This document shows positions 38,279 through 48,399 of a stretch of 64,000 nt of DNA, one piece after another. The first letter of the stretch is position 1, and each line of letters opens with the position of its first letter. A model generated the notes under the pieces. That model was given only the letters and a program-made list of their open reading frames with translations. It did not search any database and had not been told where the DNA came from. The translations under genes were made by a program, and so were the position numbers. The stretch is from Amycolatopsis sp. FBCC-B4732 (GTDB lineage Bacteria > Actinomycetota > Actinomycetes > Mycobacteriales > Pseudonocardiaceae), in assembly GCF_023008405.1 (NCBI RefSeq), contig NZ_CP095376.1, forward strand, positions 7,916,501 through 7,980,500, read 5' to 3'.

Positions 38279-39497
38279 CGGCTTCCGACACCAGCTTCTC
38301 GAAGGTGCGCAGGTGCTCCTCCGCGACGACGTCGAGGCCGAAGTTCGAGCGCACCATCTCGCTTTCGCGCTGCGCGATCTGAGCCCGGCGCTCCGGGTCG
38401 TCGAGCAGCTCGACCACCGTGCGGGCCACGGCTTCCGCGTCGTCCGGGCGGACCAGCAGGACGTTCTCGCCGTTGCGCAGCTCGATGCCCGGGTAGTTGT
38501 CCTCGGTGACCGACGCGATCGTCGCCGTGCCCGAGAGCATCGCCTCCAGGGACGCCGTGCCGCAGCCGCCGTTGAGGTCGTGCGTCACGATGTCCGCCGC
38601 CGCGAAGTACGCCGGGACGTCTTCCTTCGGGACCGCGCCCGTGACGACCAGTGCGTCCGAGACGCCCAGTTCCGCCGCCCGCTTCAGGAAGGCGTCGTGG
38701 TAGACGCGGCCGACCACGACCACCCGGACGCCGGGGTGCTTGTCCAAAATGGACGGCAGGGCCTCGATCAGCGGCAGCCGGTTGCGCAGCGGGATGACGT
38801 GGCCCAGCGAGACGATCAGCGGGGCGTCGCCGATTTCGTGCTCCGCGCGGACGTCCTTCGTCACCGGCTTCGCGAAGTGCCCGGTGTCGACCGCGATCGG
38901 GAAGTACTCCGAGTTCGCGTCGCTCGTGCCGTAGCGGTCGACGCAGTAGTCGACGCCCAGCTTGTCGAGGATCACGTACCGCGGCTTGATGTAGGCCAGC
39001 ATCGGCCGGACGAGCACCGCGTCCAGGAGCCGGAACACGCCGCCGTACAGCTTGTTGTCGCTGATCAGGAGCGTGTGGATGGTCAGCAGCGTCGGGACGC
39101 CGTGCCGCCGCGCGTAGATGCCGGCCAGCCACGACAGGTCGAAGAACTGGCCGTGCAGGTGGATCGCGTCCGGCTTGAACTCGTCGAGCAGCTTCCACAG
39201 CCGCCGCCAGTTGCCCGGCCGCGGCGACGCGAAGCTCATGTCGAAGTCGATCGACAGGCCGATCTGCGGCATCTTCACCGCCGGGAGGCGCACGACGCGG
39301 TAGCCGTCGCGCTCCTCCTCGGCCGGCGCCTCGCCGTAGGCGGCCGTGATCGCCAGTACCTCGTGCCCTTCCTCGACGAACTGCGCCGCCAGCGACGCCG
39401 ACATGTGCGCGCTGCCGCCGACGCGGGGCGGGAAGAAGTTGTTCACCACCGCGATGCGCATCGCACGTCCCTGGGCCGGCCCCGCGGTGGCAGTCAC
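38265..39497 (-). CDS. GT4-family glycosyltransferase
   Basis: 410 residues from GTG 39497 (GTGA overlap with the epimerase); ATG 39461 starting MRIAVVNNFF is an alternative. GT-B fold with the N-terminal loop NNFFPPRVGGSAHM, a central IVSLGHVIPLRNRLPLIEALP, and GGCGTASLEAMLSGTATIAS, the C-terminal EX7E-type donor site. Nucleotide-sugar donor and acceptor unknown. It belongs to the operon DegT - epimerase - GT4 - acyltransferase. Confidence 0.88.
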   Translation of the reverse strand: MTATAGPAQGRAMRIAVVNNFFPPRVGGSAHMSASLAAQFVEEGHEVLAITAAYGEAPAEEERDGYRVVRLPAVKMPQIGLSIDFDMSFASPRPGNWRRLWKLLDEFKPDAIHLHGQFFDLSWLAGIYARRHGVPTLLTIHTLLISDNKLYGGVFRLLDAVLVRPMLAYIKPRYVILDKLGVDYCVDRYGTSDANSEYFPIAVDTGHFAKPVTKDVRAEHEIGDAPLIVSLGHVIPLRNRLPLIEALPSILDKHPGVRVVVVGRVYHDAFLKRAAELGVSDALVVTGAVPKEDVPAYFAAADIVTHDLNGGCGTASLEAMLSGTATIASVTEDNYPGIELRNGENVLLVRPDDAEAVARTVVELLDDPERRAQIAQRESEMVRSNFGLDVVAEEHLRTFEKLVSEADVLR

Positions 39498-40423
39498 TCG
39501 GATTCCTCGACCAGTTGCCGCATGCCCTCTTCGACGGTGATCCGCGGCTCCCAGCCGAGCACGTCGCGGGCGCGGGTGATGTCGGCGGCGCGCCGCGAGA
39601 CCAGCACGTCACGCTCGTTGAACAACGGCTCGACGTCGACCCCGACGGCCTCGATGAGGATCTTCGCCAGCGCGGCGATCGAGGTGTCGATGCCGGTGCC
39701 GATGTTGATCGGCAGGTTCGCCCGCTCCGATTCCAGCGCCGCGACGACGGCCCGCGCCAGGTCGGTGACGTGCACGAAGTCCATCGACTGGTCGCCGCGG
39801 CCGTCGATGATCGGCGGCTGGCCGGCGCGCAGGCGCTGGATGAAGTGGTTGATCACCGAGGTGTAGTACGCCTCGATCTTCTGGCCGGGGCCGTACACGT
39901 TGAAGAACCGCAGCGCGTTCCAGGACAGGCCCTTCTGGCGCTCGTAGAAGCCGAGCATGTCCTCGCCCGCGCGCTTCGAGATGCAGTACGGCGTGAGCGG
40001 CTTGAGCTCGTCGTCCTCGTGCATCGGCAGCCGCTTCGGCTCGCCGTAGACCGACGCGGTCGACGCGAACACCAGGCGCTCGACACCTTCGTCGGCGGCC
40101 GCGGCGAACACGTTGTGGTTGCCGGTCATGTTGATGTCGAACGACTCGTGCGGGTCGGCGATCGACTTGTTGATCGAGACCGTGGCGAAGTGGATGACGT
40201 GCGTGCAGCCGCGCATGGCCTCGCGCACCGCACCGCCGTAGCGGACGTCCTTCTCGACGAGCTCGACCTTGCCGGTGGCGACGAACTCGTTGACCCGCGC
40301 GCGGTCGCCGCGGGTCATGTTGTCGAAGATGCGCACGGTGTAGCCGCCCTCGATGAGCAGCGGGATCACGTGCGCGGCGATGAACCCACCCGCCCCGGTG
40401 AAGAGCACCTTCTTGTCGGACAC
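39494..40423 (-). CDS. NAD-dependent nucleotide-sugar epimerase/dehydratase
   Basis: 309 residues from GTG 40423, with GAGGAG 7-12 nt upstream. Extended SDR: VLFTGAGGFIAAHV (~6-19), Ser/Thr in FASTASVYGEPKR, YCISK (Tyr/Lys) and RFFNVYGPGQ. Members act on UDP-glucose/GlcNAc type sugars (GalE, WbpP, RmlB relatives); which one cannot be resolved. Followed by GT4 through a GTGA overlap and preceded by DegT with a 23-bp gap. Confidence 0.88.
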   Translation of the reverse strand: MSDKKVLFTGAGGFIAAHVIPLLIEGGYTVRIFDNMTRGDRARVNEFVATGKVELVEKDVRYGGAVREAMRGCTHVIHFATVSINKSIADPHESFDINMTGNHNVFAAAADEGVERLVFASTASVYGEPKRLPMHEDDELKPLTPYCISKRAGEDMLGFYERQKGLSWNALRFFNVYGPGQKIEAYYTSVINHFIQRLRAGQPPIIDGRGDQSMDFVHVTDLARAVVAALESERANLPINIGTGIDTSIAALAKILIEAVGVDVEPLFNERDVLVSRRAADITRARDVLGWEPRITVEEGMRQLVEESE

Positions 40424-40446
40424 CAATTTCTCCTCGGTCGGCGGGT

Positions 40447-41580
40447 TCAAGACAGGGACTGCACGGCTTCGCGCACGACCTCGCCGACGCGCGCCACTTC
40501 GGCGTCCGTCAGGTTGGCGTGCATGGGGACCGCGAGCTGGCGCGCGAACGCGTCGGCGGAGACGGGCAGCGGGGTCTGGGGCCCGTAGATCGGCTGGAGG
40601 TGCGAGGCGTAGGTGCCGAAGTTGCACTGGACACCCTGCTCGCGGATGCGCAGGGCGAGGGTGTCGCGGCTGACCTCCGGCGCGACCGTGAGCAGGTAGG
40701 CCTGCCACGGGTGCTCGCGATCGGACAGTTCCACCGGGACGGTCAGCGCGGCGACGTCCGCGAAGGCCTCGTGGTAGCGCTTCGCGACGGATCGGCGGGC
40801 GGCGAGGAGGTCCGGCAGCCGGTCGAGCTGGACGTTCATGATCGCGGCCTGGACGTCCGACATGCGGAAGTTGTAGCCGAGCTCGTGGAACTCCGGGATC
40901 GGCAGCGTGTTCGAGCCTTCGCGGCTGATCGCCGGCTCGATGCCGTAGGTGTGCAGCTTGCGGGCGTGCGCGATGAGGTCTTCGCGGTCGGAGACGAGCG
41001 CGCCGCCCTCCCCGGCGGTGATGCCCTTGCGGCCGTGGAAGGAGAACGCGGCGAGGTCGGCGAGGCTGCCCGCGGGCCGCGTCTTGTACGTCGCACCGGC
41101 GGCGCACGCGGCGTCCTCGAACAGCCAGAGGCCGTGCTTGTCGGCGATCGCCCGGTACTCGTCGAAGTCACCGGGCTGGCCGGCGACGTCGACGGCGAGG
41201 ATGCCGACGGTGTTCGGGGTGATCAGCGACTCGACGTGGGCCGGGTCCGCGCTGAAGACGTCCGGGCGGATGTCGGCGAAGACCGGCTTCGCGCCCGCCT
41301 GGACGACGGCGTGGCCGGTGGCCGGGAACGTGTAGTCGCCGACGATCACCTCGTCACCCGGCCGGACGCCGAGGACCTTGAGCCCCAGGAAGAGCGCCGA
41401 ACCGCAGTTCGCGGTCGCCAACGCGTGCGCGGTGCCGGTGACCTGCGCGAACCGCTCCTCGAACCGGCGGCACGCCGGACCGGCACCGGCCAGCCAGCCG
41501 GATCGGAAGACCTCGGCGACGGCGGCGAGTTCCTCTTCGCCGACGGTCGGCTGACCAAGGGCAATGCTCTCGGACGACAT
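40447..41580 (-). CDS. DegT/DnrJ/EryC1/StrS sugar aminotransferase (second copy)
   Basis: 377 residues. PLP Lys185 in FSFHGRKGITAGEGG, with FEDAACAAGA upstream and GYNFRMSDVQAAIMNVQL after it. It is clearly distinct from the copy at 31363-32469, as the FHGRKG context differs from YATKN. ATG 41580 has GGGAGAG upstream. First gene of the four-gene sugar operon and divergent from the SARP regulator. Expected product: an amino-deoxy sugar nucleotide for the GT4 enzyme. Confidence 0.9.
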   Translation of the reverse strand: MSSESIALGQPTVGEEELAAVAEVFRSGWLAGAGPACRRFEERFAQVTGTAHALATANCGSALFLGLKVLGVRPGDEVIVGDYTFPATGHAVVQAGAKPVFADIRPDVFSADPAHVESLITPNTVGILAVDVAGQPGDFDEYRAIADKHGLWLFEDAACAAGATYKTRPAGSLADLAAFSFHGRKGITAGEGGALVSDREDLIAHARKLHTYGIEPAISREGSNTLPIPEFHELGYNFRMSDVQAAIMNVQLDRLPDLLAARRSVAKRYHEAFADVAALTVPVELSDREHPWQAYLLTVAPEVSRDTLALRIREQGVQCNFGTYASHLQPIYGPQTPLPVSADAFARQLAVPMHANLTDAEVARVGEVVREAVQSLS

Positions 41581-41707
41581 ACCTCTCCCATTGCGTGGGG
41601 ACCCGGCGAAGTGTATAGACGTACGCTCAGCTGATTCACAGGCCCACGCCGTACTCCACTTTCGAGTGACGCCCGCCGCGGCCCGATGGACGTCCTACGC
41701 TGGGCAC

Positions 41708-44700
41708 ATGCGATTCGGGGTACTGGGGGCCGTCGCCGCGTGGACCCCGGACGGCACGCAGGTGGCGGTGGGCGGACCGCGCTCGCGGACGCTGCTGGCG
41801 TTGCTCGCGCTGGCGGCCGGGCGGTTCGTCCCGGCCGAACGGCTGATCGACGGCATGTACGGCGAACACCCGCCGGACGGCGCCGCGAACGCCCTGCAGT
41901 CCCAGGTGTCCCGGCTGCGGACGGCGTTGAAGGAACTGGCCCCGGTCGAGTTCACCGCGGCCGGGTACCGGCTGGCCGTCGGACCGGACGAAGTGGACGC
42001 TCACGCCTTCGAACGCCTGGCGCGCGAAGGGCGTGCGCTGCTGAAGAACGGCGAAGCCGGCCGCGCCGCGCAGCTGCTGGGCGACGCGCTCGCGCTGTGG
42101 CGCGGGCCGGCGTTCAGCGATCTGCCGGAGGCGCCCTTCGCCGCCGCCCAGGCCGCGCGGCTCGAGGAGCTGCGGGCGGACGCGGTGGACGACCACGTCG
42201 AGGCCCGGCTGGCGCTGGGGCAGGCCGAGGACGTCCTCATCGGACTCCGGGAGACCGTCGCCGCGCAGCCACTGCGGGAACGGCCGCGGGCGCAGCTCGT
42301 GCGGGCGCTGGCCGCCACGGGCCGGTCCGCCGACGCGCTGGGCGCGTTCGAGGACGCCCGCCGGACGCTGGCCGGCGAGCTGGGCGTCGACCCGGGCCCG
42401 GAGCTGGCCGAAGCCCACCTCGCGGTGCTGCGCGGCGAGCCCGGGAAGCCGGTGCTCCCGGCGCTGCCCGCCCAGCTGACCAGCTTCGTCGGCCGGGCCG
42501 CCGAGCTGCGGCAGGTGGTGGAGCTGCTCGGACGCAGCAGGCTCGTCACGCTGACCGGACCGGGTGGCACCGGCAAGACCCGGCTGGCCATCGAGGTCAC
42601 GGCCGCCGGCGCCGGGCCGGTCGCGTTCGTCGAGCTGGCCCCGCACGAGGGCGGCGTCGTCCACGCGGTGCTGGGCGCGCTCGGCCTGCGGGAGAGCTCG
42701 CGCGGCGGCCCGCAGGACCCCGCCGAGCGGCTGATCGGCGCGCTGCGCGACCGCTCGACGCTGCTGGTGCTCGACAACTGCGAACACGTCGTCGACGAAG
42801 CGGCCCGGCTGACCGCGCGGCTGCTCGCCGCGTGCCCGGGGCTGCGCGTGCTGGCGACCAGCCGGGAGCCGCTCGGCATCACCGGCGAGCAGCTGGCGCC
42901 GGTGCCGCGGCTGGCCGTCCCGCCGCCCGGCACTTCCGCCGGGCAGGCCGGCGAGTTCGCGGCGATCCGGCTCTTCGCCGACCGCGCCGCCGCGAGCGAC
43001 CCGGCGTTCGTGCTCGACGAGACGACGATCGGCGACGTCCAGCACATCTGCGCGGCCCTCGACGGCCTGCCGCTGGCGCTGGAGCTGGCCGCGGCCCGCG
43101 TCCGCGCGCTGCCCGCAGGCGAGATCGCGGCCCGGCTCGACGACCGGTTCCGGCTGCTGGCCCGCGGCAGCCGGACGGCCGAAGCGCGGCACCGCTCGCT
43201 GCGCGGCGTCGTCGAGTGGAGCTGGGACCTGCTCGACGACGAAGAGCGCGAGCTGGCGCGGCGGCTCACGGTGTTCGCCGGCGGCGCGACCGCCGCGGCC
43301 GCCGCCGAAGTGTGCGGCGCCGACGTCGACCTGCTGCCGGAGCTGGCCGGCAAGTCCCTCGTCGAGGCGGCAGGCGGCCGGTTCCGGATGCTGGAGACGA
43401 TCCGCGCGTTCGGCGCGGAGAAGCTCGCCGAAGCGGGCGAGACCGAGCGGGTGCACCGCGCGCACGCCGAGCACTTCCTGCGGTTCGCCGAGGAAGCGGA
43501 CCCGATGCTGCGGACCGCGGCGCAGCTCGAGTGGCTCGACCGGGTCGACGCCGAGTACGAAAACGTCCTGGCCGCCCTGCGCTGGGCCACCGAGCACGAC
43601 GTCGTGCTCGCCCTGCGGCTGGTGCCGCTGCTGGCGATGTACTGGTGGATGCGCGGACGGCGGTTCGAGGGCGCCGGGCTGTCGATGGAGGTGGTTTCGC
43701 GCTGCTCCCCGGAGGTCCAGGAGCGCTACCCCGAGGAGTTCCTGGTGTGCGTGCTCGGCGCGCTGTCCGGGCACCCCCGCGAGGCGCTGGAGCAGTACCT
43801 GCCGCTGGTCCGCCGGTACGCCGTGGACGGCGACTGGACGCCGCGGAACCCGATGCTGGTGATGCTGATGGGCGTCGTCGCGGGGCCGCCCGGCGACGAC
43901 GCGCAGGTGCTCGGCCGCGGCGAGGGGCTGCTCGCCGGCGGCGACGCGTGGGGCTGGGCGCTGCTGCCGATGGGCCTCGGCCTGCGGGCGATGATGGCGG
44001 GCCAGCTGGCCGAGGCCGAGGAAGGGCTGCGCGAAGGCGTGACGCAGTTCCGCGCGCTGGGCGAGCGGTGGGGCCTGTCGATGGCGCTGGACCACCTGTC
44101 GCAGCTGCTGACCTGGCGGGGCGAGCACGAGGCCGCCCTGCCGCTGATGGACGAAGCACTGGGCCTGATGCACGAGATCGGCGCGACCGACGACGTGGCC
44201 GACCTGATCTGCCGCCGCGCGTGGACGCGCCTGCTCTCGGGCGACCGCGCGGGCGCCCGGGCCGACTACGAACTCGCGGCCGCCACCGCGCGGCGGACGG
44301 GCATGCCGGAGTCCCGCGCGGCCGCGTACGTCGGCCTGGCGAACCTCGCGCGGCACGAGGGCGACCTGACCGCGGCCCGGGCGCTGAACGAGCGCGCGCT
44401 GGCCGAGTGCCCCGGCGGCTCGTTCTCGGCGGAAACGGCCCGCGCGGGCGTGCTGATCTCGCTGGGCTGGCTGGCGCTGGCGGAGGGCCACCCGGCCGAC
44501 GCGGGCCGGCTGCACCGGGAGGCACTGCTGACGGGGCACCGGTGGCACGCGGGAGACGTCGTGGCGTTCGCTCTGGAGGGACTGGCCGGAGCCGCCCGGC
44601 CGGAGCAGGCGGCGGTCCTGCTGGGCGCCGCGGCCGGCGTCCGCGGGACGGCGATCGCGGGCGATCCGGACGCCGGTTCGGTGCGGGCCCGGGTGCGGGA

Positions 44701-44794
44701 GTCGCTGGGCCCGGACGGCTTCGAGCGGGCGTACGCGGCCGGCGCGGGGATGAGCGCGCAGAAGGCGCTGACCACGGCGGGCATGGCGGGCTGA
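41708..44794 (+). CDS. SARP/AfsR-type transcriptional regulator with NTPase and TPR-like regions
   Basis: 1028 residues from ATG 41708. N-terminal winged helix DNA-binding domain (~1-95, with GGPRSRTLLALLALAAGRFVP and LQSQVSRLRTAL), bacterial transcriptional activation (BTAD) domain (~97-240), then a P-loop NTPase with Walker A GPGGTGKT (Lys290) and LLVLDNCEHVVDEAA as Walker B, and a C-terminal helical repeat region from ~600. Close to AfsR-type regulators of secondary metabolism. The divergent target could be the sugar operon. Single reading frame intact over 3 kb; the long frames on the other strands are shadows. Confidence 0.88.
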   Translation: MRFGVLGAVAAWTPDGTQVAVGGPRSRTLLALLALAAGRFVPAERLIDGMYGEHPPDGAANALQSQVSRLRTALKELAPVEFTAAGYRLAVGPDEVDAHAFERLAREGRALLKNGEAGRAAQLLGDALALWRGPAFSDLPEAPFAAAQAARLEELRADAVDDHVEARLALGQAEDVLIGLRETVAAQPLRERPRAQLVRALAATGRSADALGAFEDARRTLAGELGVDPGPELAEAHLAVLRGEPGKPVLPALPAQLTSFVGRAAELRQVVELLGRSRLVTLTGPGGTGKTRLAIEVTAAGAGPVAFVELAPHEGGVVHAVLGALGLRESSRGGPQDPAERLIGALRDRSTLLVLDNCEHVVDEAARLTARLLAACPGLRVLATSREPLGITGEQLAPVPRLAVPPPGTSAGQAGEFAAIRLFADRAAASDPAFVLDETTIGDVQHICAALDGLPLALELAAARVRALPAGEIAARLDDRFRLLARGSRTAEARHRSLRGVVEWSWDLLDDEERELARRLTVFAGGATAAAAAEVCGADVDLLPELAGKSLVEAAGGRFRMLETIRAFGAEKLAEAGETERVHRAHAEHFLRFAEEADPMLRTAAQLEWLDRVDAEYENVLAALRWATEHDVVLALRLVPLLAMYWWMRGRRFEGAGLSMEVVSRCSPEVQERYPEEFLVCVLGALSGHPREALEQYLPLVRRYAVDGDWTPRNPMLVMLMGVVAGPPGDDAQVLGRGEGLLAGGDAWGWALLPMGLGLRAMMAGQLAEAEEGLREGVTQFRALGERWGLSMALDHLSQLLTWRGEHEAALPLMDEALGLMHEIGATDDVADLICRRAWTRLLSGDRAGARADYELAAATARRTGMPESRAAAYVGLANLARHEGDLTAARALNERALAECPGGSFSAETARAGVLISLGWLALAEGHPADAGRLHREALLTGHRWHAGDVVAFALEGLAGAARPEQAAVLLGAAAGVRGTAIAGDPDAGSVRARVRESLGPDGFERAYAAGAGMSAQKALTTAGMAG

Positions 44795-44827
44795 CCGCGC
44801 CGCGGTCCTCGCGTAGCCTGGTCGATC

Positions 44828-46015
44828 GTGCGCAACGTGGTGGTCGTCGGGGGCGGGATCGTCGGTCTGGCCGTGGCCTGGGAACTCACCAGGCGAGGGC
44901 TGGACGTCACCGTGCTGGAGAAGGAATCCCGGTGGGCGGCCCACCAGACCGGGCACAACTCGAACGTCGTGCACGCCGGGCTCTACTACAAGCCCGGGTC
45001 CTTCAAGGCGCGGATGTCCGTGGCCGGGAACCGGTCCATCGTGGACTTCGCGCGCCAGTACGGCGTGCCGGTCGAGGTGTGCGGGAAGCTCGTCGTCGCC
45101 ACCGACGAACGCGAGATCCCGGCGCTGAACACGCTCGCCGAGCGGGCCGAGGCCAACGGCGTCCCGGCCAAGAAGATCTCGCCCGCGGAAGCCCGCGAGT
45201 ACGAGCCCGAGGTCGCCTGCGTCGCCGCGCTGCGGGTCGAGTCCACCGGGATCATCGACTTCCCCGCCGTTTGCCACGCGCTCGTCCGGCTGCTCGACGA
45301 AGCCGGCGTCGACCTGCGGCTGGACTCGCCCGCGCTGGCCATCCGGGCCGGGAGCCACGGCGGGGTCGAGGTCGCGACCGGCGACGACGTCGTCCAGGCC
45401 GATGCGCTCGTCAACTGCGCCGGCCTGCACTCCGACCGCGTCGCGCGCCTGGCCGGCCTGACGCCGTCGGCGAAGATCGTGCCGTTCCGCGGCGAGTACT
45501 ACGAGCTCAAGCCGGAGCGCCGCGGCCTGGTCAAGGGCCTGATCTACCCGGTGCCGGATCCGACGCTGCCGTTCCTCGGCGTGCACCTCACGCGGATGCT
45601 CGACGGCAGCGTGCACGCCGGCCCCAACGCCGTGCTGGCGCTGCGGCGCGAGGGCTACCGCTGGGGCGACTTCTCCGCGAAGGACGTCGCCGAGGTCGCG
45701 GCCTTCCCCGGTGTCTGGCGGCTGGCGAAGAAGTACGCGGTCCCGACCGGGCTCGACGAGGTCCGCCGCTCGTTCTCGAAGAAGCGCTTCGCCGCCAGCC
45801 TCGCCCGGCTCGTCCCGGCCGTCACCGAGGACGACATCGTCCGCCACGGCTCCGGCGTCCGCGCCCAGGCCATGCGCCGCGACGGCTCGCTCGTCGACGA
45901 CTTCCTCATCGAGACCGCGCGCGACCAGGTGCACGTCCTGAACGCGCCGTCACCGGCCGCGACGAGCGCGCTCGAAATCGCGCGCCACATCGCCGACCAG
46001 GTTTCCGAGGGTTAG
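44828..46015 (+). CDS. lhgO: L-2-hydroxyglutarate oxidase
   Basis: 395 residues from GTG 44828. FAD-binding VVVGGGIVGLAVAWEL (~4-19), then HQTGHNSNVVHAGLYYKPGS, a hallmark of LhgO/L2HGDH, IVPFRGEYYELKPE and GVHLTRMLDGSVHAGPNAVL. It oxidises L-2-hydroxyglutarate to 2-oxoglutarate, a repair reaction. Its stop overlaps the convergent lipoprotein gene by 4 bp. Gap to the SARP gene 33 bp. Confidence 0.9.
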   Translation: MRNVVVVGGGIVGLAVAWELTRRGLDVTVLEKESRWAAHQTGHNSNVVHAGLYYKPGSFKARMSVAGNRSIVDFARQYGVPVEVCGKLVVATDEREIPALNTLAERAEANGVPAKKISPAEAREYEPEVACVAALRVESTGIIDFPAVCHALVRLLDEAGVDLRLDSPALAIRAGSHGGVEVATGDDVVQADALVNCAGLHSDRVARLAGLTPSAKIVPFRGEYYELKPERRGLVKGLIYPVPDPTLPFLGVHLTRMLDGSVHAGPNAVLALRREGYRWGDFSAKDVAEVAAFPGVWRLAKKYAVPTGLDEVRRSFSKKRFAASLARLVPAVTEDDIVRHGSGVRAQAMRRDGSLVDDFLIETARDQVHVLNAPSPAATSALEIARHIADQVSEG

Positions 46016-47013
46016 CCCGGCAGGTTCGCGGTCACCAGCGGCAGGCCCTGCTTGACGACGTCGCAGGTCTTGGTGTCGTCGCCGATGAACCCGCTGACCA
46101 CCTGCACCGAAGACGTGTCGGTGATCGGCAGGAACGCGCCGCAGGTGACCCGCAGGCCGCCCAGGTTCGGGTAGACGCCCCACTTCTTGCCGCCGACGTC
46201 GACGGTCTCGGCCGGGGCGACGCCGTTGACGCCCGGCCACTGGGCCACCGGCGTGCTCGGGCCGTACCAGACTTCGAACGCCTTCTGGCCCTCGCTGCCG
46301 TCGGTGTCGTCCCACAGGCAGTAGGACGCGTTCGGCACGACGTTCGAGACGGTCTTCTCCCCGTTCGGCGAGATGTTCTTCAGCTGCGCCACCTGGTCGG
46401 GCTTGAGCGCCGCGCAGGGGTCGGCCGAGAGCAGCGGGCCGCCCGGCTCCGGCTTCGCCGAGGTCTGCGGCGTGACCGGCGGCGCGTCCTGCCCGCCGGG
46501 CAGGTGGGCCGCGGCCTGCGGGATCACCGGCTTCACCAGTTCGCACGACTTCTCGAGCTTGCTGGTCGAGACGCCGACGAAGGCGAACGACTTGTCGCCG
46601 AGCGAGGCGTAGAACGTGCAGTCGTCGGGAAGGATCGAGCCGTACTGCGTCCAGCTGAGCCCGCCGATCTCCTGCGGCGAGGACTTCGGGACGGCACCGG
46701 CGATGTACTCGTTGAAGTCCATGTCCGTCGCCAGGCCGACGGTGAGCACGGCCGACGGGTCGATGTCGTCCTTCGAGTTCCACAGGCACATCGGCGGCTG
46801 GAGCCGGTCCTTGTTCTCGGCCACCGAATTGCCGGGCGACCGGTAGCCGAGCGCGTCGACCTGGGCTTCGTCGAGCAGGTCACAGGCGTTGACGGCCTTG
46901 ACGACCGGGCCCTGCCCCGGCACCGGCGACGCCGCACCGCCGACCGTCACCGTGCACCCGGTCACCACGGCCGCGGCGGCCACCGCTGCCGCGACCTGCC
47001 ACTTGTTGCGCAT
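46012..47013 (-). CDS. DUF3558-type lipoprotein with two domains
   Basis: 333 residues from ATG 47013. Lipobox VVTGC (Cys20), then two related domains: NACDLLDEAQVDALGY (~45) with CLWNS and SCELVKPVI, and DPCAALKPDQVAQL (~205) with CLWDD and TCDVVKQGL. Each has the DUF3558 cysteine pattern, so an internal duplication is likely. Exported lipoprotein, role unknown. It lies directly downstream of serS on the same strand (64-bp gap). Confidence 0.75.
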   Translation of the reverse strand: MRNKWQVAAAVAAAAVVTGCTVTVGGAASPVPGQGPVVKAVNACDLLDEAQVDALGYRSPGNSVAENKDRLQPPMCLWNSKDDIDPSAVLTVGLATDMDFNEYIAGAVPKSSPQEIGGLSWTQYGSILPDDCTFYASLGDKSFAFVGVSTSKLEKSCELVKPVIPQAAAHLPGGQDAPPVTPQTSAKPEPGGPLLSADPCAALKPDQVAQLKNISPNGEKTVSNVVPNASYCLWDDTDGSEGQKAFEVWYGPSTPVAQWPGVNGVAPAETVDVGGKKWGVYPNLGGLRVTCGAFLPITDTSSVQVVSGFIGDDTKTCDVVKQGLPLVTANLPG

Positions 47014-47077
47014 GAATCCTCCCGTTCGGCCCGGACTGTACTGGGACGAACGGAGGAGCACCGCGGATCCGCCCGAT

Positions 47078-48340
47078 TCAGCGAGGGGTGAGGACTTCCT
47101 TGCCGCCGACGAACGGGCGCAGCGCCTCCGGCACGCGGACGGAGCCGTCTTCCTGCTGGTGGTTCTCGACGATCGCGACGATCCAGCGGGTGGTCGCCAG
47201 CGTGCCGTTGAGCGTCGCGGCGATCTGCGGCTTGCCGTTCTCGCCGCGGTAGCGGACCGAGAGGCGGCGGGCCTGGAACGTCGTGCAGTTCGACGTCGAG
47301 GTCAGCTCGCGGTAGGTGTCCTGGGTCGGGATCCACGCCTCGCAGTCGAACTTGCGGTGCGCGGACGTGCCGAGGTCGCCGGTCGCGGTGTCGATCACCC
47401 GGTAGGGCACCTCGATCTTCGCGAGCATCTGCTCTTCCCAGCCGAGCAGCCGCTCGTGCTCGGCTTCGGCGTCCTCCGGCTTGGTGTAGACGAACATCTC
47501 CACCTTGTCGAACTGGTGGACGCGGATGATGCCGCGGGTGTCCTTGCCGTACGAGCCGGCCTCGCGCCGGTAGCAGGACGACCAGCCCGCGTACCGGTTC
47601 GGGCCGTCGTTCAGGTCGAGGATCTCGTCGGCGTGGAAGCCCGCGAGCGGCACCTCCGACGTCCCGACGAGGTACAGGTCGTCGTCCTCGAGGTGGTAGA
47701 TCTCGCTCGAGTGCTGGCCCAGGAAGCCGGTGCCGGCCATGATCTCCGGCCGGACCAGCGACGGCGTGATCATCGGCGTGAAGCCGTTCTCGAGCGCCTG
47801 CGCGATGGCCATGTTGAGCAGGCCGAGCTGCAGCTGCGCGCCGACGCCGGTGAGGAAGTAGAACCGCGAGCCCGACACCTTCGCGCCGCGCTCCATGTCG
47901 ACGCCGCCGAGCGCTTCGAGCAGCTCGAGGTGGTCCTTCGGGGTGAAGCCGAGCTTGGTCGGCTCGCCGACGTGCTTGAGCACGGTGAAGTCGTCTTCGC
48001 CGCCGACCGGGGCGTCCGGGTGGACGAGGTTCGGCACGGTGCGGAAGAGCTGGTCGAACTCCTCCGACGACGTGTTCTGCTCCGCCTCGGCCGCCTTGAC
48101 CTGCGCGGCGAGCTCCTTGGCCGTGGCCAGCAGCCGCTGCTTCTCCTCGGGCGGCGCCTTCGGGATCTGCTTGCCCAGGAGCTTCTGCTCGTTGCGCAGC
48201 TTGTCCGCGGCCGCGATCGAAGAGCGGCGCCGGGTGTCGAGGGAGAGCAGCTTGTCGACCACTCCCTCGTCTTCACCACGAGCGCGCTGCGACGCGCGCA
48301 CGGCTTCCGGGTCATCGCGCAGAGTCCTGGGGTCAATCAC
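47078..48340 (-). CDS. serS: Seryl-tRNA synthetase
   Basis: 420 residues from GTG 48340. N-terminal coiled-coil arm (~25-105) for tRNA-Ser, then the class II core: motif 2 [34 protein letters not shown] and motif 3 [18 protein letters not shown]. TxE at GTSEVPL. Essential cytosolic enzyme, Rv3834c orthologue. The 121-bp divergent region to the aminotransferase has an 8-bp inverted repeat (48362-48399). No T-box leader is visible. Confidence 0.97.
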   Translation of the reverse strand: MIDPRTLRDDPEAVRASQRARGEDEGVVDKLLSLDTRRRSSIAAADKLRNEQKLLGKQIPKAPPEEKQRLLATAKELAAQVKAAEAEQNTSSEEFDQLFRTVPNLVHPDAPVGGEDDFTVLKHVGEPTKLGFTPKDHLELLEALGGVDMERGAKVSGSRFYFLTGVGAQLQLGLLNMAIAQALENGFTPMITPSLVRPEIMAGTGFLGQHSSEIYHLEDDDLYLVGTSEVPLAGFHADEILDLNDGPNRYAGWSSCYRREAGSYGKDTRGIIRVHQFDKVEMFVYTKPEDAEAEHERLLGWEEQMLAKIEVPYRVIDTATGDLGTSAHRKFDCEAWIPTQDTYRELTSTSNCTTFQARRLSVRYRGENGKPQIAATLNGTLATTRWIVAIVENHQQEDGSVRVPEALRPFVGGKEVLTPR

Positions 48341-48361
48341 GAAGACAGAGGGTAGTCCGTA

Positions 48362-48399
48362 CAGACTGTGCGGCCCTACTGGGTTATCCCGACAGTCTG
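48362..48399. promoter_or_regulatory. 8-bp inverted repeat in the serS/aminotransferase divergent region
   Basis: CAGACTGT (48362-48369) and ACAGTCTG (48392-48399) form a perfect inverted repeat spaced by 22 bp. The position between two divergent starts is that of an operator, but no regulator can be assigned. Confidence 0.35.

Noticed and set aside
41686..47091. Very long plus-strand open frame (1801 codons), and a 1432-codon minus-strand frame over the same DNA
   Set aside because: Both overlap the SARP regulator, lhgO and the lipoprotein genes, are Arg/Gly/Pro-rich and show no domains. They are by-products of high GC content.
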